Shown piece by piece: positions 44,356 through 52,741 of a stretch of 64,000 bases of DNA. A program made the position numbers and the translations under genes. The stretch covers positions 1,033,360 through 1,097,359 of the forward strand of contig JAMLJH010000001.1 in assembly GCA_023953615.1 (NCBI GenBank), read 5' to 3'. The DNA is from Verrucomicrobiia bacterium (GTDB lineage: Bacteria > Verrucomicrobiota > Verrucomicrobiia > Limisphaerales > JADLHS01). The notes below the pieces were generated by a model, which was given only the letters and a program-made list of their open reading frames with translations, had not been told where the DNA came from and did no database searches. How positions within the stretch are numbered: position 1 is the first letter of the stretch; the number at the start of each line of letters is the position of its first letter.

Positions 44356-44787
44356 TTACTTTTTGGCGGGCGCGGGATTGGCGGTCGGGGTTGCGGGCTT
44401 GGCCGTTTCCGCGGCGGGACGCAAACCGTACTTTACCAGGATGGGCAGGTAATCCGGATGTGATTTGCCATATTCCGCCAATTGCAAGGCCGCTTTTTGC
44501 AAGGCTTGCATTTGCTTCTGAATGGAGCTGCCCTGCTGTTCCAATTGCGCCACGAACTGACTGATCTGCGTGGCCTGCGGTTGCAAGGCGACGGCCAGCG
44601 CGTTGTTGTAACCGGCCTCGCGCCAGAAGAAGGCGCAGAGCGCCAGAATCACCAATAACAGGATGACGCGCAAAGTATGCGTTTGCGATTCCAAGGCGGC
44701 GACGGTGGCCTTGAGATCGGTCAGATCATTTCCAGAAGTGGTCGGAGCGGAAATCGGCGTGCTGGCTGGGGTAACGGAGTCACTCAT
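44356..44787 (-). CDS. Small membrane protein with coiled-coil, Ala/Pro/Lys tail
   Basis: A 143-residue protein of unknown function. A short acidic, Thr/Ser-rich N-terminus leads to a predicted helix (LTDLKATVAALESQ), one membrane helix (about 38-55), a Gln-rich coiled-coil (QISQFVAQLEQQGSSIQKQM) and a Pro/Ala/Lys tail ending in PAKK. It lies 12 bp after a shorter protein with the same tail type, so the two probably act together. The pair follows the AI-2E-type permease gene. Confidence 0.68.
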   Translation of the reverse strand: MSDSVTPASTPISAPTTSGNDLTDLKATVAALESQTHTLRVILLLVILALCAFFWREAGYNNALAVALQPQATQISQFVAQLEQQGSSIQKQMQALQKAALQLAEYGKSHPDYLPILVKYGLRPAAETAKPATPTANPAPAKK

Positions 44788-44799
44788 AACAAATCGCGA

Positions 44800-45090
44800 T
44801 TATTTCTTGGCGGGGGCGGCGGCCGGTTTGGGCGCGTTGGTCGGTTTGCTGATGATCGTTTCCAGCACGGCGTTGATGCTGGGATTGGTCTTGGCGTATT
44901 CCATACTTTCCGCCACCAAACCACGCACCAATTGTTCGTTGTTCTGGAGGCCGCTGAACTGCCCGATCAACGCCTGATACTGCCGCACCGTTCTGGTCTT
45001 GTTGTAATACTTGAACACGCACACCAGCAGCGCGACGGCGCTGAGGATCAAGACCACATTCAAAATCCTGCCCGAACCACTATTATTCAT
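44800..45090 (-). CDS. Small membrane-anchored protein, partner of the downstream gene
   Basis: A 96-residue protein with one membrane helix (about residues 10-27), a charged helical region and a Pro/Ala/Lys tail ending in AAAPAKK, like its neighbour. No family is recognised. It lies 55 bp downstream of the permease gene and 12 bp before the 143-residue protein. A conserved segment NPSINAVLETIISKP corresponds in place to HPDYLPILVKYGLRP in the neighbour, which hints at paralogy. Confidence 0.66.
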   Translation of the reverse strand: MNNSGSGRILNVVLILSAVALLVCVFKYYNKTRTVRQYQALIGQFSGLQNNEQLVRGLVAESMEYAKTNPSINAVLETIISKPTNAPKPAAAPAKK

Positions 45091-45145
45091 AAAACAAGTG
45101 GGGCGAGTCTAACGGCTCGCCGCGCGATGTCCATTGAGTTTTTAA

Positions 45146-46390
45146 TCACGGCAGCGCGGCCGGCCGGTGCCAGACGTAACGCGCAAGAATGACGCGCAGC
45201 ACGGCAGCCAGGGGAATCGCCAGAATTCCCCCTAAAATGCCCCCCAACAAGGTCGTTCCCACCATCAACGCAATAATGATGGTCACCGGATGCAATCCGA
45301 CCCGGTCGCCCATGATTTTGGGTTGAATCAAAAAACCTTCCAACCCTTGCACCACCGCAAACACCAACAACACGAGCGCCGGATGTTGCCAATCGCCAAA
45401 GGCCACCACCGCAATCACCAATGCCGAAACGCAGGTGGTGATGGCGCCCAAAAACGGAATGATGGTCAGGAATGTCGCCATCACGCCGATCAGCAACGCG
45501 TACGGCAAGCCAATGAGCGCAAATCCAATCGTGTAGAGAATCCCGTCGCAAATGGCCACCAGCACCTGCCCTCGAAAGAACGCCACCAGGTAGCCGCTGA
45601 TGGCGTTCAGCACAAAAATCAGTTCGTCTTTGAACCGGGAATCCTGCACCGGCAGATAATCGCGCCACTGTTGGTTGATGCCCTGTTTTTCCAGCAGAAA
45701 ATAAAAGGCATAAATGGGTACCAAAGCCAGGCCGGCAATAATGCCAAATACCGTGCCCACGAAACCCATCACCTGGCGCATCCATTCCCCAAAGCGCGGC
45801 AACAATCGCGTCACATAATCGGTAATCGGATTCCAGGAATTGGGTTCTTCGACCAATGCAGACGACGTCGGGACCGCATTGGTGCCGCTGGCCACTTCCG
45901 GCGGGAGCGGAGGCGCCACGGAAGAATTGGTGTCCGCCACCTTCAGCAGACCGCTGAGCGATTCCAGCAATTCCACGCCGCGTTGGGGCAGCCACTCGGG
46001 CGGGTTGGCCGCCAGTTTTGCCGTCTGGGCGGGTAGATTTTTGGTCAACTCGCCGGATTTCTGTGCAAGTTGCTGCGACTCCACCACCAGTTGCGGGACC
46101 ACGCTCGCCGCCAGCCCCAGCACAATCAACAACGCCAGGACGAACACCACCGCCACCGCCCGGGTGCGCGGCACGCGACGTCGTTCCAAAAACCCCACCA
46201 CCGGATCCAACAAGCACGCCAGCACACCGGCCACGGCCAGCGGCCAGATGACCGGCGATAACACCTCCAGCGCTTGCCCCAATCCCCAGACCAACGCCAC
46301 CACCAAGGCGACGATCGCGCCAATCGCCAGACCGGTGAGCGCCATCCAAATGATGCGGCTTTGTTTTGGGGTGGGTGGCGGCAGGCTCAT
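45146..46390 (-). CDS. AI-2E family (PerM/TqsA-like) membrane transporter
   Basis: A 414-residue polytopic protein. Family features are the N-terminal pair of helices, the LLDPVVGFLERRRVPRTRAV segment, a large soluble loop (about 110-200, here with an Asn/Ser/Pro-rich insertion), and the C-terminal block with GDWQHPALVLLVFAVVQGLE, QPKIMGDRVGLHPV and AIPLAAVLRVI. ATG 46390 is chosen over the upstream ATG at 46435. Transport direction and substrate are unknown; autoinducer export and ion antiport have been proposed for relatives. Confidence 0.9.
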   Translation of the reverse strand: MSLPPPTPKQSRIIWMALTGLAIGAIVALVVALVWGLGQALEVLSPVIWPLAVAGVLACLLDPVVGFLERRRVPRTRAVAVVFVLALLIVLGLAASVVPQLVVESQQLAQKSGELTKNLPAQTAKLAANPPEWLPQRGVELLESLSGLLKVADTNSSVAPPLPPEVASGTNAVPTSSALVEEPNSWNPITDYVTRLLPRFGEWMRQVMGFVGTVFGIIAGLALVPIYAFYFLLEKQGINQQWRDYLPVQDSRFKDELIFVLNAISGYLVAFFRGQVLVAICDGILYTIGFALIGLPYALLIGVMATFLTIIPFLGAITTCVSALVIAVVAFGDWQHPALVLLVFAVVQGLEGFLIQPKIMGDRVGLHPVTIIIALMVGTTLLGGILGGILAIPLAAVLRVILARYVWHRPAALP

Positions 46391-46517
46391 GAATTCAGTG
46401 GCACTGAGTCTTTCGGTTTCCACCGTGACGCACAATGGAAAAGCGCCTCATTGACCAGTAGTTCATCAGGGGATTCTGACCGGGTTGGTGGGCGGAATGA
46501 CGCATGGTGCGGTTATT

Positions 46518-47342
46518 TCAACCCTGCCCCAGTTTTCGTGATTTCTCGGTGGCCGCGCGCACGGCGCTCATTACCGTGCCCCGCAGTTTGCCCTTCTCCA
46601 ATTCGTGCAAGCCTTCAATCGTCGTTCCGCCGGGACTGGTGACCTGGTCCTTCAAATCGCCGGGATGTTTCCCCGTTTCCAAAACCATCCGCGCGCCCCC
46701 CAGAACGGTTTGCGCCGCCAATTTGGTCGCCAGATCCCGGGGCAAGCCCGCCGCCACGCCGCCATCGCTCAACGCTTCAATAAATTGATACACATACGCC
46801 GGACCGCTCCCGCTCAATCCCGTAACCGCGTCGAGCCAGGCTTCCTTGACCACCAACGCCAGGCCCACGGCGGCGAGTAACTTTTGCGCCAGCTCGCCAT
46901 CCGCTGCGGTCGCGGCCTGGCCCAAAGCAAACGCGCTGGCGGACGCGCCAATCAGCGCGGGGGTGTTCGGCATGACGCGGATTACCCGGGTGCCGGCGGG
47001 CAAGGCGGCTTCCAATCGGGCCAACGGCATGCCGGCCGCAATGGAGATCAACAAATGCTCCGCGGTGAAAACGGATTTGACCTCGCCCAAAACGGCGGCG
47101 GCTTGATCCGGTTTGACGGCCAGAAAAATGACTTGAGCGGAAGCCACCACTTCACGATTTGTCGTCACCGCGTGACCGCCGGTTTCGCGGGCGAACGCCT
47201 CGCGCGCCGCCGCCACCGGGTCGCTGGCCCAGAGCCGTTTCGCTTCCACCAGTTGTGCGCGAATGAATCCACGCGCCAACGCGGTCGCCATTTTGCCTGC
47301 GCCCAGAAAGCCGATGCCTAGTGATTCCGCCATGCGCGCCAT
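46518..47342 (-). CDS. proC: Pyrroline-5-carboxylate reductase
   Basis: A 274-residue NAD(P)H-dependent enzyme for the last step of proline synthesis. The dinucleotide site is IGFLGAGKMATALARGF. The catalytic and dimer region shows VMPNTPALIGASASAF and GLSGSGPAYVYQFIEAL, followed by QTVLGGARMV and VTSPGGTTIEGL. Length is normal. ATG 47333 (MAESLG) is a possible shorter start. It stands alone on the minus strand, divergent from the pilus operon. Confidence 0.95.
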   Translation of the reverse strand: MARMAESLGIGFLGAGKMATALARGFIRAQLVEAKRLWASDPVAAAREAFARETGGHAVTTNREVVASAQVIFLAVKPDQAAAVLGEVKSVFTAEHLLISIAAGMPLARLEAALPAGTRVIRVMPNTPALIGASASAFALGQAATAADGELAQKLLAAVGLALVVKEAWLDAVTGLSGSGPAYVYQFIEALSDGGVAAGLPRDLATKLAAQTVLGGARMVLETGKHPGDLKDQVTSPGGTTIEGLHELEKGKLRGTVMSAVRAATEKSRKLGQG

Positions 47343-47657
47343 TTAACCTCTTTCCGCGCCGGCCCGGAAGCCAAAAGGAAAGTTTTGCCGGACGGGCCGA
47401 GGCCATCAGACCGCAAGCCGGATGAGCCGCCGCGCGGGTCGGTTTCAAAATCGTTGATATTTTGGCGTGACAGATGGAGCGATTCTCGACAAGTACCGAC
47501 GGAGTGTTTATTGTCGGGGCAAACCTCCACGAGGATTGAACCTCCTCCTGGCAGACGATTAACAAAATTGCGACACATGTTTGGCGAGAAACGAATTTAT
47601 CGAAGCGTTCGGGCGTCCATTCCCCGCGCGCATTTCACGCCCCAAACCAGGTTTATC
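47343..47657. other. Divergent intergenic region between proC and the secretin gene
   Basis: This 315-bp stretch must hold the promoters of proC and the pilus operon. The secretin frame stays open through much of it, but the translated sequence has no family match and the lipobox start at 47658 is preferred. I see no clear operator or terminator. Confidence 0.45.
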
Positions 47658-49580
47658 ATGTTGAGAATTATTTTCGCTACGGCGCTGATGGGATTGCTGG
47701 TGGGTTGTCGTCACCATCAATACGCGGTCGTTCCCAATCCACCTCCACCCATCGCCAAGGACGGAACGGAGGAACATTACCAACGGGAGGTGGACGAAAT
47801 CCTCCGCCTGGCGAACGACAATCGCTGGGAAGACGCCCAGACGCTGACCACGTCGTTACGGGAAAAAGCGCCCGACAACCGCACGGCGGAACGTCTGGAT
47901 ACCTGGGTCCGGCAACAACGCCAACGCATCCGTGATCAACAGTTGGAGGATAAGATCCGGGCCATAGACGCAAAAAATTCGGTTTTCAATCCCACGCCCA
48001 AAAGTTTGTTGCTGGAAGAAAAAGATCGCGGCCTGCCCGCCACCAAGGACATTCGAGATACCGTGGCCCGGATCGAAAACTCCCCGTATATCCCCGAAAC
48101 CTACGGCAAGGTGATTCAGCAAAAGGGACCGTTGTTTGACATAGACGCCGCCAAAGGTCCGATGGCCAAGGTGCTGGATAAAGAGGTTAGTCTGCACCTC
48201 GACAACGTCCCGCTCGAAACCATCCTGCTGAATCTGAGCGAATCCACCGGAGTCAACATCGTCGCCGATAAAGCCCTGGCGGCCTTGAAGCAGCAACTCA
48301 ACATCAACCTGGATAAAGTGCGTCTGGGCGAGTTGTTCAAGTACATCGGGCGGAATTACGATCTGCAATTCCAGGTCGGCCCGGAGTTGGTCTGGGTGGT
48401 GGATGCCAAAGACCCCAAGCGTATCATGGAGGAAACGCGGTTTTATCGGTTGCGCAAAGGTTTTGTGTTGCCGGCGCAAATGGGCGCGGACGAAGCCGTG
48501 CGCACCCAGGTCACGGCCAACAACGTGACCACGACGTCGGAAACGCAGAAGTTCAACAAGTTTGTCAATGACGACGCGCCGACCATTCCTTCCATCGAGC
48601 GTGCCATCACCAATTTGTTCACTGGCTCAAAATACATGATTGATTATGAGCGCAACCTGATCGTGGCGCGCGGCACTCCCGAACAACTGGATGTTCTCGA
48701 GAACATCATCAAGGAATTTGACAAACCCATTCAACAGGTGCTCATCGAGGCGCGCTTCGTCACCTTGTCCAAACCCGCCTTCCTGCAACTGGGCGCGATT
48801 TGGGAGACCGGCCGCCAGCCCGGTACCCGCAGCCCGCAGGATTTGACCGGACTGTTCACCGGCATCGCGGGCAGCGACTCGACCATAACCAAAAATATCG
48901 GTATTGGACTAGCCGAGTCCTTCACCAATGTGCTGAACAGTTCCACGCTCAGCGCCACCATCAGCGCCTTGGAACAAAGTGGTGAAAGTCAAACTCTCAG
49001 CTCGCCGCGGTTGACGGTATTGAACAATCTCCCCGCCACGATCGCCGATGGTAAAGTGCAGTATTACTACGAAGAGTACAAGGTAAGTACCACGGTCGGT
49101 CAGTACATTACGGCCTCCTCCTTTGTGCCTTCCGGCAAACCCACAAAAATCACCTCCGGCGCCGAGTTGAACGTCATGGCGAGTATCAGCGGCGATGGGC
49201 AACACATCCTGCTGGCGCTGAATCCCCGGGTGAACACGGATGTGCAAATGGTTCGCTTTGCCACGCTCACCGATTTTTCGAGCGGCACCCAACCGAGCAC
49301 CTTTGACATCAACCTCCCGCAATACCGCACGCAGGAACTGGCCACCCGCGTGGTGGTGCGTTCGGGTGAAACGGTAACCATGGGCGGCGTGCTGGAGCGG
49401 CAAAAAGCCACGGTGGTCGAATCTGTCCCCGTGTTGGGGAACATTCCGATCATCGGCGTCTTGTTCCGCCGCCGGACGGAAGTGGATCAACCGCGCTACC
49501 TGTTGGTCTTCGTCACAGCCACCATCGTCACCGAATCGGGCGAGTTCCTGATTTACGATGACGCGCCCGAGCACAACTGA
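47658..49580 (+). CDS. Secretin lipoprotein of a type IV pilus / type II secretion-like system
   Basis: A 640-residue outer-membrane channel protein. ATG 47658 gives a lipoprotein signal with the lipobox LLVGC (Cys17). An N-terminal helical, TPR-like region (about 40-150) is followed by a STN/N0-type domain (HLDNVPLETILLNLSESTGV), an N1 domain (NLIVARGTPEQLDVLENII) and the secretin core (about 375-625; QTLSSPRLTVLNNLPATI, then LATRVVVRSGETVTMGGVL and VPVLGNIPIIGVLFR). The arrangement resembles Amuc_1098 of Akkermansia. It is the first gene of a five-gene cluster encoding the pilus platform. Confidence 0.9.
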   Translation: MLRIIFATALMGLLVGCRHHQYAVVPNPPPPIAKDGTEEHYQREVDEILRLANDNRWEDAQTLTTSLREKAPDNRTAERLDTWVRQQRQRIRDQQLEDKIRAIDAKNSVFNPTPKSLLLEEKDRGLPATKDIRDTVARIENSPYIPETYGKVIQQKGPLFDIDAAKGPMAKVLDKEVSLHLDNVPLETILLNLSESTGVNIVADKALAALKQQLNINLDKVRLGELFKYIGRNYDLQFQVGPELVWVVDAKDPKRIMEETRFYRLRKGFVLPAQMGADEAVRTQVTANNVTTTSETQKFNKFVNDDAPTIPSIERAITNLFTGSKYMIDYERNLIVARGTPEQLDVLENIIKEFDKPIQQVLIEARFVTLSKPAFLQLGAIWETGRQPGTRSPQDLTGLFTGIAGSDSTITKNIGIGLAESFTNVLNSSTLSATISALEQSGESQTLSSPRLTVLNNLPATIADGKVQYYYEEYKVSTTVGQYITASSFVPSGKPTKITSGAELNVMASISGDGQHILLALNPRVNTDVQMVRFATLTDFSSGTQPSTFDINLPQYRTQELATRVVVRSGETVTMGGVLERQKATVVESVPVLGNIPIIGVLFRRRTEVDQPRYLLVFVTATIVTESGEFLIYDDAPEHN

Positions 49581-49596
49581 GAGACGGTATTTGTTC

Positions 49597-51396
49597 ATGC
49601 CTAACGCTGCGCATCTCAACTCAATCCGGCGGGTTCTGGCCGTGGATGCGGGCCGGCGTCGGCTGAAACTGACCCTGCTCGAGAAATATTCGAACCGGAT
49701 CAAAATTGTCCGGGAGGAATCGGTGGACCTGCAGGAGGAGGGGCTGGTCACCGCGGAGGAACTCAAACAGTATTTACAAACCGCACTGGACACCTGGGGG
49801 CGACCGCCCATTGCCATCACCCTGCCGCAGCATCTTTCCAATTCCCACCTGATTGATCTGCCGCCCGGTTCCGACGCGGAAGTCCAACAACTGATCGAAG
49901 CGGAAGTCGTCAAACTCAGCGGCGTCAGTGACACTCCGATCATCAGCGATTTTGTGCGCGTCGGCGCCACCCCCGCCGGCCGGCCCCAATACTGGGTCAC
50001 GCTCGCCAAGGAAGGCGATGTTGAAGGACTGATCCAACTCCTGGGGCTGCAAGAGGCCAACTTGTGCGATGTCAGCACCGCGGCCAATTCGCTGGCCGCC
50101 GCCTATCTCGCCACCGTGCCCACGGCGACCCAGACCGTCCTGATTCATTTGGGAGCGCAGCACACCCTGGTCGTGGTGCGGCATCAGGCGCAAACGGTCT
50201 ATGCGGGAAGCTTTCCCACCGGCAGCGATAGTTTCACGCGCGCCCTGGTGCAGGCGCGGCACTGTTCCGTGGCCGAAGCGGAACAACTCAAACAACATTC
50301 CGAGACCTTGGGTGGTGCGGCGCCGGTTCCGGAAATGGTCGCGGCGGTGAACCGGTGGGCCATCGAATTGCGCCGCTTCATCGAGGTGGCGCTGCAACAA
50401 AGCCAGAAACTCCGCGTGGATGCGGCCACTTTCATCTACGCGGCGAGCGGACTGGGCTTTCGCCAACCCGGTCTGCTGGCGTACTTGAATCATCAGTTGG
50501 GCATGTCGTTGCAGGTCTGGCCCAAGCAGCGCTACTCACCCGGCGCCGGGTTCGAGATCGTGTACGGCACGGCATTGCAGGCGCTGGGCGCCACCACGCA
50601 ACCCGTGTCCCTTCTGCCCGCGCAACGACAGGAACACTGGCAGCAACACCGCAACACGCAACGGCTCGCCCGCATCAACAACGTGCTGTTGGTGATTGCC
50701 TCCCTGTTGCTCATCGCCAGCCTGTGGCATTGCATCGCCCGGGTAGTGAACCAGAAAAATCTGCTGCACAAGGTCCGGGAGGCGACCGAGGTATTACGTG
50801 CGGAACAGGCGTTGACCACTCAATTTCAAACCGAATACGAAAACCTGCGGCCGCTGTTGCAAGCGCGGCAAAACACGCACGACCTGTTGGAAACTCTGGA
50901 CCTGCTGGAACAAACCCGCAGCAATCGCTCCTTCTGGTTCGTCCTGATCGCGGACCAGAAAAGTTATTTCCACGGTCTGCGCTACTCCGCCACCGCTCAC
51001 GCGGGCGCGACCAACGTGTACGGCCCCTGGCTGTTGGAAACCAGCCGACCGTCGGCGACGGCCACCAATCGCTCGCCCGCGCAACCGGGATTGATCGCGG
51101 AGTTAAGTGTGCCTGAAAATCTGGACGACGCGCGGCAGGTTCTAAGTTCCATCGTCAACGATTTGAAGTCGCGGCCGCTGTTCTCCAAGGTGGATTTGTT
51201 GACCGACGATCTGCGGCAAAATCTGGCCGATCCCAAGGTGCTTCTACCCGAGCGGCATTTTGCCCTGGCCCTGAACTTCTCGAATACGATTTTCCAAGCG
51301 CTGCCGCCGGCAATGCGATCGCGATTCGACGAACCCGGCACGAGCCGGTTCAGCCGCCGCGCCGGAGAATCTCCGCAACCCGATTTAATGCAATGA
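49597..51396 (+). CDS. PilM-PilN fusion protein
   Basis: A 599-residue protein. Residues 1-335 form an actin/FtsA-like PilM domain (RRVLAVDAGRRRLKLTLLEK, the nucleotide-binding strand, and VLIHLGAQHTLVVV). One membrane helix at about 361-380 and a periplasmic coiled-coil plus ferredoxin-like domain follow, which is the PilN layout. In most bacteria PilM (cytoplasmic) and PilN (membrane) are separate and bind each other; here they are one chain. ATG 49597 is preferred over 49558, which would overlap the secretin gene by 23 bp. It overlaps the next gene by 4 bp. Confidence 0.85.
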   Translation: MPNAAHLNSIRRVLAVDAGRRRLKLTLLEKYSNRIKIVREESVDLQEEGLVTAEELKQYLQTALDTWGRPPIAITLPQHLSNSHLIDLPPGSDAEVQQLIEAEVVKLSGVSDTPIISDFVRVGATPAGRPQYWVTLAKEGDVEGLIQLLGLQEANLCDVSTAANSLAAAYLATVPTATQTVLIHLGAQHTLVVVRHQAQTVYAGSFPTGSDSFTRALVQARHCSVAEAEQLKQHSETLGGAAPVPEMVAAVNRWAIELRRFIEVALQQSQKLRVDAATFIYAASGLGFRQPGLLAYLNHQLGMSLQVWPKQRYSPGAGFEIVYGTALQALGATTQPVSLLPAQRQEHWQQHRNTQRLARINNVLLVIASLLLIASLWHCIARVVNQKNLLHKVREATEVLRAEQALTTQFQTEYENLRPLLQARQNTHDLLETLDLLEQTRSNRSFWFVLIADQKSYFHGLRYSATAHAGATNVYGPWLLETSRPSATATNRSPAQPGLIAELSVPENLDDARQVLSSIVNDLKSRPLFSKVDLLTDDLRQNLADPKVLLPERHFALALNFSNTIFQALPPAMRSRFDEPGTSRFSRRAGESPQPDLMQ

Positions 51397-52220
51397 ACTG
51401 GCTGCGTCATCAGGGTAAACGCGTATTGGCTCCCGGCGCCGCGGTGGTGCTGCTTGCCGGTTACCTCTTCGCGCTGCTTCCCTTGAAACGGCAAGCGGAA
51501 AATCTAAAGGCGCCGTTGCAGAAAGAATGGACGGAATTGGCGCGGACCTTGGGCAATTCAAACCAGCTCACTCTTGACTTTGGCGCGATTGCCAACGGTC
51601 TGCAACACACCCGGCTCGCGCTGCGCACCCTGGACAACACCCGCGCCCAGGCGGCGGCGCGCTGCGAGTTAAGCCCCGCCACCGAAGCGCGGATGCAAGC
51701 TCCATTTCAGTTGGTGGATTACGAAAATGAACGCGGCCGACAGCAGGATGAGTTGCGAGGATTGGCGGCCAAACTCAAGGCCACCATCGCCCCGGCGGTG
51801 TTTGAAGGTTTCCCCACCCACTCCACAGCCGTCACCGAGCCCACCCTGCTTTGGGCGGAATTGGAAATGGTCACCGGGTTGCTCCACACCGCCTTGCAAT
51901 GCGGCATCCCCACCATCGAATCTTTGAACGTGGCCTACACGCCGTCGAATGCGCCCGCCGCCTTCACCAACGCGTGGCTCAAGGAGATTCCCATCCAGAT
52001 CGAATTGACGGCGTCCGCCCCGGCCGTGAAGCGCCTCCTGCAAGCGCTGCCGATGCGAACCAACGAACTCGCCGCCGCGCCTTCGCCCCTGTCCGTTACC
52101 GCCCCCAAACCCGCCTTTTACGTGGAGCGCATCTTGTTGCGCAAACAAACCCCGGCACAACTCGAGGAAGTCCGAGCCACCATGCGGGTGGCGGGCTTCG
52201 TGTTCTCACCGCCCCGTTAG
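51393..52220 (+). CDS. PilO-like inner-membrane protein (Amuc_1100-like position)
   Basis: A 275-residue protein with a single N-terminal membrane helix (about 12-31), a long helical stretch (about 32-140) and a C-terminal ferredoxin-like domain. This is the architecture of PilO and of Amuc_1100 in Akkermansia, which sits in the corresponding gene order. Sequence similarity is weak by eye, so the call rests mainly on layout and context. Partners would be the PilM-PilN fusion and the PilP-like protein. Confidence 0.72.
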   Translation: MNWLRHQGKRVLAPGAAVVLLAGYLFALLPLKRQAENLKAPLQKEWTELARTLGNSNQLTLDFGAIANGLQHTRLALRTLDNTRAQAAARCELSPATEARMQAPFQLVDYENERGRQQDELRGLAAKLKATIAPAVFEGFPTHSTAVTEPTLLWAELEMVTGLLHTALQCGIPTIESLNVAYTPSNAPAAFTNAWLKEIPIQIELTASAPAVKRLLQALPMRTNELAAAPSPLSVTAPKPAFYVERILLRKQTPAQLEEVRATMRVAGFVFSPPR

Positions 52221-52231
52221 TTTTCCCGCCG

Positions 52232-52741
52232 ATGAAAACTCAAACCTTTGAAACGCCGTGGTTCATTCTGGGTCTGCACCTGGGACTATGGATATTCATC
52301 CTCATCCTCGTGCTCCAATGGCGGGGCGCAACCTCCGCGTTTCACGACCGCGCGCAGGGAACGCCCCATGCCGACCCCATTCCCCTCGCCGCACTGGCGT
52401 CGGTGTTTGCCTCGGAAACCCGGACGCCCGACACCAACCAGACGGAACGGCTCAGCCCTTTTGCCACCCGCCATTTCATTCCGGTCAAACCACCCGCCCC
52501 AGTGCCCACGACGCGAAAAATCGCGCTGGTTTATCAGGGTTTTTACACCACGCCCAACGCGGAGAAAGTGTTCCTGGAAACCGATAAGAAACTGCTGGTG
52601 TATCCTCTCGGCGGTCAGATCGCGCCGACGCTGTTTGTCGCCGCCGCCACCGCGCGGGAATTGACGCTGACCAATTCCGCCGCCCAAACCAACGTCTTGA
52701 AATTGAACGCCGCCACCACTTTGGAGGTCCCCATCAAATGA
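52232..52741 (+). CDS. PilP-like membrane-anchored protein
   Basis: A 169-residue protein with one N-terminal membrane helix (about 11-30), a Pro/Thr-rich linker and a small beta-rich C-terminal domain (RKIALVYQGFYTTPNAEKVF and LLVYPLGGQIAPTLFVAAAT). This fits the HR-like domain of PilP/GspC, which links the inner-membrane platform to the secretin. The open frame extends upstream through the previous gene, but ATG 52232 is the sensible start. It overlaps the ATPase gene by 4 bp. Confidence 0.68.
   Translation: MKTQTFETPWFILGLHLGLWIFILILVLQWRGATSAFHDRAQGTPHADPIPLAALASVFASETRTPDTNQTERLSPFATRHFIPVKPPAPVPTTRKIALVYQGFYTTPNAEKVFLETDKKLLVYPLGGQIAPTLFVAAATARELTLTNSAAQTNVLKLNAATTLEVPIK

Noticed and set aside
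45087..46349. 420-codon minus-strand open frame
   Set aside because: Alternative frame of the AI-2E-type permease; Gly/Arg-rich with no membrane pattern.
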